From Pseudomonadota bacterium (lineage in GTDB: Bacteria > Pseudomonadota > Alphaproteobacteria > Caulobacterales > Caulobacteraceae), in NCBI GenBank assembly GCA_023445955.1, contig JAEXJH010000061.1, forward strand, positions 1-12,205: a DNA stretch of 12,205 nt, written 5' to 3'. This document shows positions 8,116 to 12,205 of this stretch, piece by piece; the first letter of the stretch is position 1; each line of letters starts with the position of its first letter. The notes beneath the pieces are model-generated. The model was given only the letters and a program-made list of their open reading frames with translations. It was not told where the DNA came from and did not search any database. Both the position numbers and the translations under genes were made by a program.

Positions 8116-8809
8116 CGCCGTACAGGGTCTCGATGGAGTCGAACTCAGAATCGACCTGACGGAACTTCTTGCGCATGCGCTTGATGTGGCTGTCGATCGT
8201 GCGGTCGTCGACATAGACCTGATCGTCGTAGGCGGCGTCCATCAGGTTGTCGCGGCTCTTCACGAAGCCCGGGCGCTGGGCCAAGGCCTGCAGCAGCAGG
8301 AACTCGGTGACGGTCAGGCGCACGGGGCGGCCGTCCCACAGGCTGTCGTGGCGGGCTGGGTCGAGCGTGAGCTTGCCGCGTTTCATGACCTTGGAGCCCG
8401 CCGCCGCGGCGGCCGAAGCGGCCATCGGGGCCAGTTCCTCGTCGTCCGGACGGGCGCGGCGCAGCACGGCCTTCACCCGCTCCAGCAGCAGGCGCTGGCT
8501 GAACGGCTTGTGCATGTAGTCGTCGGCGCCGAGGTTGAAGCCGAGGATCTCGTCGATCTCGTCGTCCTTCGACGTCAGCATGATCACCGGGATCTCGGAC
8601 GTCTGGCGCAGGCGCCGCAGCACTTCCATGCCGTCCATGCGCGGCATCTTCACGTCGAGGATCACCAGGTCCGGCGGGCTGGCCTCGACGCCTTCCAGGC
8701 CGGCGACCCCGTCATAGTAAGCCTTCACGGCGTGGCCGTGGCTTTCCAGCGCCAGGGAGACCGAGGCGACGATGTTCTCGTCGTCGTCAATGAGCGTGAT
8801 GGCGGCCAT
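8090..8809 (-). CDS. chvI: ChvI-type response regulator, OmpR/PhoB family
   Basis: The 239-residue DNA-binding response regulator is first in the operon. The receiver domain (about 1-118) has the acidic pocket D8-D9-D10, the phosphoacceptor D52 in LVILDVKMP, the T79-S80 switch area and K101 in MHKPF. An alanine-rich linker (about 130-140) leads to the OmpR-type winged helix (about 145-239), with [33 protein letters not shown] and the terminal wing GVGYRYRES. Phosphorylated by ChvG, it regulates envelope, acid-stress and transport genes in related bacteria; in Caulobacter the pair also controls the small RNA ChvR. The start ATG at 8809 lies about 33 nt downstream of the predicted transcription start, but the ribosome binding site is weak. 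The linker is longer and more alanine-rich than in many OmpR proteins. Confidence 0.95.
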   Translation of the reverse strand: MAAITLIDDDENIVASVSLALESHGHAVKAYYDGVAGLEGVEASPPDLVILDVKMPRMDGMEVLRRLRQTSEIPVIMLTSKDDEIDEILGFNLGADDYMHKPFSQRLLLERVKAVLRRARPDDEELAPMAASAAAAAGSKVMKRGKLTLDPARHDSLWDGRPVRLTVTEFLLLQALAQRPGFVKSRDNLMDAAYDDQVYVDDRTIDSHIKRMRKKFRQVDSEFDSIETLYGVGYRYRES

Positions 8810-8848
8810 CTGGTCGTTCTTGTCCTTAGCCTTATCTTGCGTCGTCCG

Positions 8849-8877
8849 ATCCTATCGGTCGAACGTCCTGGCTTCAA
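8849..8877 (-). promoter_or_regulatory. sigma70-like promoter of the chvI operon
   Basis: On the minus strand, TTGAAG (8877-8872) and TAGGAT (8854-8849) are separated by exactly 17 bp, each matching four of six consensus bases. Transcription would start near 8842, leaving a leader of about 33 nt before chvI. A small palindrome, CCGAT-cct-ATCGG on the plus strand (8846-8858), overlaps the -10 element and could be a binding site. This is pattern reading only. Confidence 0.5.
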
Positions 8878-8881
8878 CGCG

Positions 8882-8928
8882 TGGAGCGGCAAAGCTTTCC
8901 CTGCTTCTTCCTGGGCTTTGCGGCTCCA
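8882..8928. other. long imperfect inverted repeat (hairpin candidate) in the chvI divergent region
   Basis: Arms of 14 bp (8882-8895 and 8915-8928) are complementary except for one mismatch and enclose a 19-nt loop. Read on the plus strand the loop is pyrimidine-rich (CTGCTTCTTCCT). Neither side is followed by a T-tract, so it is not a standard intrinsic terminator. It ends about 5 bp beyond the -35 element of the chvI promoter, so it may be an operator-like site or part of a structured leader or small RNA. Confidence 0.5.
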
Positions 8929-8977
8929 GAAAGGCGCCATTGCGGCGCGGGCGTCCTCAAAGCCGGCCTGTTCCTCA

Positions 8978-9012
8978 ACCTCACCTTAAGGTCTGGCGAC
9001 CCATAGTGAGGT
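8978..9012. repeat. 7-bp inverted repeat ahead of the 566-residue gene
   Basis: ACCTCAC (8978-8984) and GTGAGGT (9006-9012) are perfect reverse complements separated by 21 nt, with a CCTTAAGG palindrome (8984-8991) beginning on the last base of the left arm. They end 19 bp before the ATG at 9032, so they could form a leader hairpin or a regulator site. The arms are short and the function is unknown. Confidence 0.35.
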
Positions 9013-9031
9013 CTCCTTCAGCGGGGCAGGC

Positions 9032-10732
9032 ATGGGCCAAGTTCACTACGAGCTCTTTGTCCGACGGAAAGTCGGCGCGCAGTGGACGCTTGAAATCGCC
9101 ACGGAAAACCGCACGCATGCGCTGCAGGTGGCCGAGGACGTGCTCGTGCAGAACCGCGCCATCGCGGTCCGCGTCAGCAAGGAAACGCTCGACCCCGCGA
9201 CCGGCGAATACAAGTCGATCGCCATCTTCACCAAGGGCATGGTCGACGGCGGCAAGCCCAAGAAGGAGGTCGAGGACCGCGACCCCCTGTGCGTGCAGCC
9301 GGCCGACCTCTACACCTCTCACGCCCGTGACCGGATCGGCCGCCTGCTGGAAGGCTTCCTGGTCCGCCACAAGGCCACGCCGTTCGAGCTGCTGCACCGC
9401 CCCGACCTGGTCGAGAAGCTGGAAGCGTCCGGCACCGACCTGCAGCACGCCCTGCAGAAGATCGCCATTCCGGAAGCCGAAGCGCGCGGCCAGACCGTGC
9501 ACGAGGTCATCCGTCACTTCCAAGGGCTGGTCGAACGCACGATCGCCAACCTGAACAAGGCCTTCAAGAAGGGCGCGCTGCCGGATCTCGACAAGGAAGG
9601 CTTCGCCAAGGCCGCCGAGCGCCTGGTCGCCGATCCCGATCGCGCCTTCCTGCTGGGCGCGGGCGTCGCCGCCTCGATCGCCCCGGCGGTCAGCTGGAGC
9701 GCCAAGATCGCCCGCCTGCTGGACCTGGCCGACGCCGCGCCGGACGAGCCGCGCGCCCGCGTCGCCGCCCTGGCCGCCATCGAGCAGCCGCTGGCCGAGA
9801 TCATCGGCTCGCGCGCCGGCATGGCCGACCTGCTGGACACCACCAACGAGGACCTGGGCGTCACCCTGGCGGCCATGACCCGCCTGACCGGCGGCGTCGC
9901 CGTCGAAGCCCTGATCAAGATCGAAGCCAGCGTCCGCAACGTGATGCCGGAGCTGTCGGGCACCGCCAAGCGCCTGGGCGAATGGCTGGCGGGCGATAAT
10001 TTCCCGTCCGTCCGCAAGGCCATCGCCCAGCGCGTGCTGGCCGAGCTGAACGGCGTGCGTCGCCTCAAGCCCACCGACGCCGAGGCCGAGATCGAGTTCC
10101 TGCGCGCCCTGGCCATGAGCCTGACGGCCGCCGCCGGCCGCATCCTGCAGGCCGAGGACATCCAGGGCGCCTTCACGGCGCGCTCCAAGACCCTATTGAA
10201 CGGCGACTTCATCGAAGCGCTGCTGGGCCGAGACCGCTCGGCCTACGAAGAGATCAAGATGTTGATCCGCCTGGCCGAGAACGTCATGGGCGCGGTCAAC
10301 AAGCGCAACACCGCCCGTTGGCTGAACGCCAATATCAGCGCCATGCGCTTCGAGAAGGAGCTGCGCGCCGGCCCCGACTCGCCGGTCGCCAAGCTCGGCA
10401 ACCTGGCCGGCCTGCAGCGCCAACTGGTCCGCTCGGGCCTGGTGCGCGAGGATTTCGAGCCGCTGTGCGCCAAGCTGGGCGACATCGGTGCGTTGATCGA
10501 GGCCGACACGCGCCTGCTGACCATGCTGGTGCGCGCGCCGGCGCCGCTGCCGCACCGCCTGCAGCTGCTGGCCAAGCTGGCTCTGGGCGAGGCCGGTCCG
10601 ACCGGTCCGGTCGCCGAGAAGGCCCGCAATGAGGCGCTCAAGCTGGCCAAGGATCCGAGCTCCCGCGAACAGCTGGCCAGCTCGCCTCAGACCATGGACC
10701 TCTTGAAGACCCTGGTGTCGCAGGCGGCCTAG
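9032..10732 (+). CDS. conserved-looking hypothetical protein, 566 residues
   Basis: I do not recognise this protein. Codon use is strongly G/C at third positions and the frame is uninterrupted, so it is a real gene. Residues 1-70 look like a small alpha/beta module with alternating strands (HYELFVRRKVGAQWTLEI, then RAIAVRVSKETLDP and EYKSIAIFTKG). The rest, about 95-566, appears almost wholly alpha-helical, rich in Ala, Leu, Arg and Glu, and resembles a scaffold or helical-repeat protein. A moderately hydrophobic stretch occurs near 205-222 (LLGAGVAASIAPAV), but there is no clear signal peptide or membrane anchor. ATG 9032 is preceded by GGGGCAGG, a usable ribosome binding site. It is divergent from chvI across 222 bp, so shared regulation with the ChvGI system is possible but unproven. 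Its TAG shares a CTAG with the stop of the convergent downstream gene. Confidence 0.85.
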   Translation: MGQVHYELFVRRKVGAQWTLEIATENRTHALQVAEDVLVQNRAIAVRVSKETLDPATGEYKSIAIFTKGMVDGGKPKKEVEDRDPLCVQPADLYTSHARDRIGRLLEGFLVRHKATPFELLHRPDLVEKLEASGTDLQHALQKIAIPEAEARGQTVHEVIRHFQGLVERTIANLNKAFKKGALPDLDKEGFAKAAERLVADPDRAFLLGAGVAASIAPAVSWSAKIARLLDLADAAPDEPRARVAALAAIEQPLAEIIGSRAGMADLLDTTNEDLGVTLAAMTRLTGGVAVEALIKIEASVRNVMPELSGTAKRLGEWLAGDNFPSVRKAIAQRVLAELNGVRRLKPTDAEAEIEFLRALAMSLTAAAGRILQAEDIQGAFTARSKTLLNGDFIEALLGRDRSAYEEIKMLIRLAENVMGAVNKRNTARWLNANISAMRFEKELRAGPDSPVAKLGNLAGLQRQLVRSGLVREDFEPLCAKLGDIGALIEADTRLLTMLVRAPAPLPHRLQLLAKLALGEAGPTGPVAEKARNEALKLAKDPSSREQLASSPQTMDLLKTLVSQAA

Positions 10733-11655
10733 GCCAGCCCCTTGTCCCGGACGTAGCGCGCCACGGCCTCATCGACCGTGGGCAGTTCACCGAACAGGGC
10801 CTTTTGTTTGAGCGGATCCTGGCTAACATAGCCGCCCTTCCGCAGCCACGTCATCACGGCGAGATTGTCGCGCAGGCGGGGCTGGAACAGCGCCAGCAGC
10901 GGCGCCAGGGCGAAGATCAGCGGCGAAAAGACGGGCTTGGCGACGATCGGTCGGCCCAGCACGCGAGTGAAGGCTTCAGCGACCATGGCGCCGGTGGCCG
11001 GGACATCGCCGCCGATATCGACGCTCTGGTTCAACGCTGTATCCGGAAGATCCAGCGCCGCCTGCGCCGCGTAGCGCGCCAGATCGCGCGAATAGACCAG
11101 GGCCATCGGTACGTCCGGCAGGATATCGGGGAAGACGCCTTTGGCGAGGTTGGCCGGCACGATGTCTCGGGCGCGGTCCAGGAAGGCCCCGGCGCGCAGG
11201 GCCAGATACGGCTGGCCGGTCTGGGCGAGATAGGTCTCGGCCTCGAACTTCTGGGAGAAATGCGGCACGCCGGGCGCGCGATCGCAGCCGAGGATCGAGA
11301 TCAGGATGAACCGCGGAATACCCGCGCCCTTGGTCGCGTCGATCAGGTTGCGATAACCCTCGGTGTCGGTCCTGGAGTTGTCGGCCTTGGTCTTGGCCGA
11401 ATGGGCGGTGAAGCCCGCGGCGCTGGCGATGACCGCATCGGCGCGCGGCTGCACCGCCAAGGCCTGGCGCAACGAGGCCGGGTCGTTGAGGTCGGCCACC
11501 AGGAAGTCCGTGACGCCCAGCGCCTCCAGCCTCGTCCTGTTGCTGGTCGCCCTGACCATGACCCGCACCTGGGCGCCCCGGTCGAGCAGCGCCTTGACGA
11601 TATCGCCGCCCAAGGTTCCCGAGGCGCCGACGACGGTAACGCGCTTGCCTTCCAA
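10729..11655 (-). CDS. NmrA-like / atypical SDR NAD(P)-binding protein
   Basis: The protein has 308 residues from the chosen start. The Rossmann dinucleotide motif is at the N-terminus: VTVVGASGTLGG, with G10, G13 and G16. An arginine-rich stretch after the second strand (RVMVRATSNRTR) suggests NADP preference. Later segments, RFILISILG and YLALRAGAFLDRAR, fit the atypical extended SDR group that includes NmrA-type redox sensors and NAD-dependent epimerase-like proteins. The substrate is unknown, and the canonical YxxxK pair is not evident at its usual place. The start is TTG 11655, preceded by GGAGAG about 7 nt upstream, and it sits directly before the first Rossmann strand. An ATG at 11757 would add 34 residues rich in Phe, Leu and Arg with atypical composition and would run through the operator region. 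It is divergent from a TetR gene, its likely regulator. Confidence 0.85.
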   Translation of the reverse strand: MEGKRVTVVGASGTLGGDIVKALLDRGAQVRVMVRATSNRTRLEALGVTDFLVADLNDPASLRQALAVQPRADAVIASAAGFTAHSAKTKADNSRTDTEGYRNLIDATKGAGIPRFILISILGCDRAPGVPHFSQKFEAETYLAQTGQPYLALRAGAFLDRARDIVPANLAKGVFPDILPDVPMALVYSRDLARYAAQAALDLPDTALNQSVDIGGDVPATGAMVAEAFTRVLGRPIVAKPVFSPLIFALAPLLALFQPRLRDNLAVMTWLRKGGYVSQDPLKQKALFGELPTVDEAVARYVRDKGLA

Positions 11656-11706
11656 ATCATCTCTCCGAGACGCTTGGCTTGAGTTCAGCCAAAGGCTAAC
11701 GCTCTG

Positions 11707-11771
11707 CCGATGGAACAGGATCGTCTCGACGAGATAGAACAAGTGTCGACGGAACACAACTGTTCCATCGG
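11707..11771. repeat. 12-bp perfect inverted repeat upstream of the NmrA-like gene
   Basis: CCGATGGAACAG (11707-11718) and CTGTTCCATCGG (11760-11771) are exact reverse complements separated by 41 bp. The region holds repeated GGAACA-type half-sites at 11712, 11751 and, inverted, 11761, plus a related AGAACA near 11736. Also inside it is a TCGTC-tc-GACGA palindrome at 11721-11732. The composition is more AT-rich than the flanking genes, as expected for a regulatory region. Confidence 0.6.
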
Positions 11772-12205
11772 GTCGCAGGCGCGCACCGAACGCCTGAGCG
11801 GGGCGGCCGTGCGGCGGCCGCAGATCACCGACGCCCTGGCCCAGACCTTCTTCGAGGAGTGGGCGCGCGTCGGCTATAGCGCGCTGAGCCTGGACGCCGT
11901 GGCGCGCAAGGCCGGTGTGGGCAAGGCCGCGCTCTACCGCCGTTGGCGCTCCAAGGCCGACATGGCGCAGGATCTTGTCTCACAGCTGACCAAGACGATC
12001 CCTGGTCGCCTCGAGTCTGGCGACTGTGGCTCGCTGGAGGCTGATCTCTACGCCATGGGCCTGGCCGGCCGGCGGCTGATGCGCCATCCGCTGGTGCGCC
12101 GGATCATGCCCGACCTCTATGCGACCATGGCCTGGGAGCCCGCCTTGGCGGCGGCGCTGCGTCCCACCTCGGCCGGCAGCGCGGTGAAGGTGCTGACCCT
12201 GATCG
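11743..12205 (+). CDS. TetR-family transcriptional regulator, N-terminal part (3' end outside window)
   Basis: The open frame runs off the window end after 154 codons. Numbered from GTG 11743, the DNA-binding domain lies at about 25-75, with the helix-turn-helix LSLDAVARKAGVGKAALYRRWRSK (first residue about 48). This is typical of TetR repressors, whose C-terminal half binds a small ligand. Only the beginning of the ligand domain is visible, so the ligand cannot be guessed. The start is uncertain. An ATG at 11710 is in frame, but the first codons after it are poor in third-position G/C and include ATA. GTG 11743 gives a plausible MSTEHN-like N-terminus. GTG 11809 sits right before the RRPQITDAL helix. 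The gene is divergent from the NmrA-like gene, the classic layout for a repressor and its target. Confidence 0.85.
   Translation, partial: MSTEHNCSIGSQARTERLSGAAVRRPQITDALAQTFFEEWARVGYSALSLDAVARKAGVGKAALYRRWRSKADMAQDLVSQLTKTIPGRLESGDCGSLEADLYAMGLAGRRLMRHPLVRRIMPDLYATMAWEPALAAALRPTSAGSAVKVLTLI
11751..11766. promoter_or_regulatory. candidate TetR operator, GGAACA-N4-TGTTCC
   Basis: A perfect 16-bp palindrome with 6-bp half-sites and a 4-bp centre lies at the divergent tetR/NmrA-like junction. Size and symmetry suit a TetR dimer. The extra direct GGAACA half-site at 11712 suggests a second binding position. If tetR starts at GTG 11743 the site lies inside the first codons, and if it starts at GTG 11809 the site is fully intergenic. 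Binding is inferred. Confidence 0.55.

Noticed and set aside
6379..8184. A 601-codon plus-strand frame opposite chvG
   Set aside because: Antisense shadow with Asp/Gly/Gln/Val-rich composition and no recognisable domain; chvG is unmistakable on the other strand.
11674..11692. Small inverted repeat TTGGCT / AGCCAA in the NmrA-like leader
   Set aside because: Six-bp arms with a 7-nt loop and no further support; could be chance.
11656..11757. Longer N-terminus for the NmrA-like protein starting at ATG 11757
   Set aside because: The extra 34 residues have atypical composition, cross the operator palindromes, and a better GGAGAG-TTG start lies directly before the Rossmann motif.

Overview
The window reads as chromosomal DNA of an alphaproteobacterium close to Caulobacter. 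It is very GC-rich, with strong G/C bias at third codon positions. It carries the alphaproteobacterial block in which the ChvI/ChvG two-component system precedes a short HPr kinase, a mannose-type EIIA and an HPr. Genus is inferred from gene content and order, not from a search.

Left part (1-3006): the 3' end of a FecR-type anti-sigma regulator (+) converges on a CYTH-CHAD protein (-), a probable triphosphatase. Divergent from it, across about 99 bp, is biotin synthase bioB (+).

Middle (3012-5228): a 738-residue minus-strand protein ends 5 bp from bioB. It fuses a trypsin-like serine protease to a DNA/RNA non-specific endonuclease of the DRGH type, and both catalytic sets are intact. It looks like an accessory gene and is the best candidate for a conflict or defence function here.

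Regulatory block (5298-8809, all minus, transcribed chvI > chvG > hprK > EIIA > HPr): ChvG is the membrane histidine kinase and ChvI its OmpR-type regulator. HprK would phosphorylate HPr at Ser46, while EIIA and HPr carry phosphorylatable His9 and His15. No enzyme I and no sugar permease is present, so this is a regulatory rather than transporting PTS branch. The genes are tightly packed: chvI/chvG overlap, chvG/hprK share GTGA, and EIIA and HPr are 3 bp apart. A sigma70-like promoter is visible upstream of chvI.

Right part (8810-12205): a 222-bp divergent region with a long imperfect hairpin separates chvI from an unrecognised 566-residue protein (+). That gene converges on an NmrA-like NAD(P)-binding protein (-), and the two stop codons share one CTAG. 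Divergent from the NmrA-like gene is a truncated TetR-family regulator (+), with a clear palindromic operator candidate between or just inside the two genes. No RNA genes, insertion sequences or CRISPR arrays were seen, and no gene-free stretch exceeds 300 bp.
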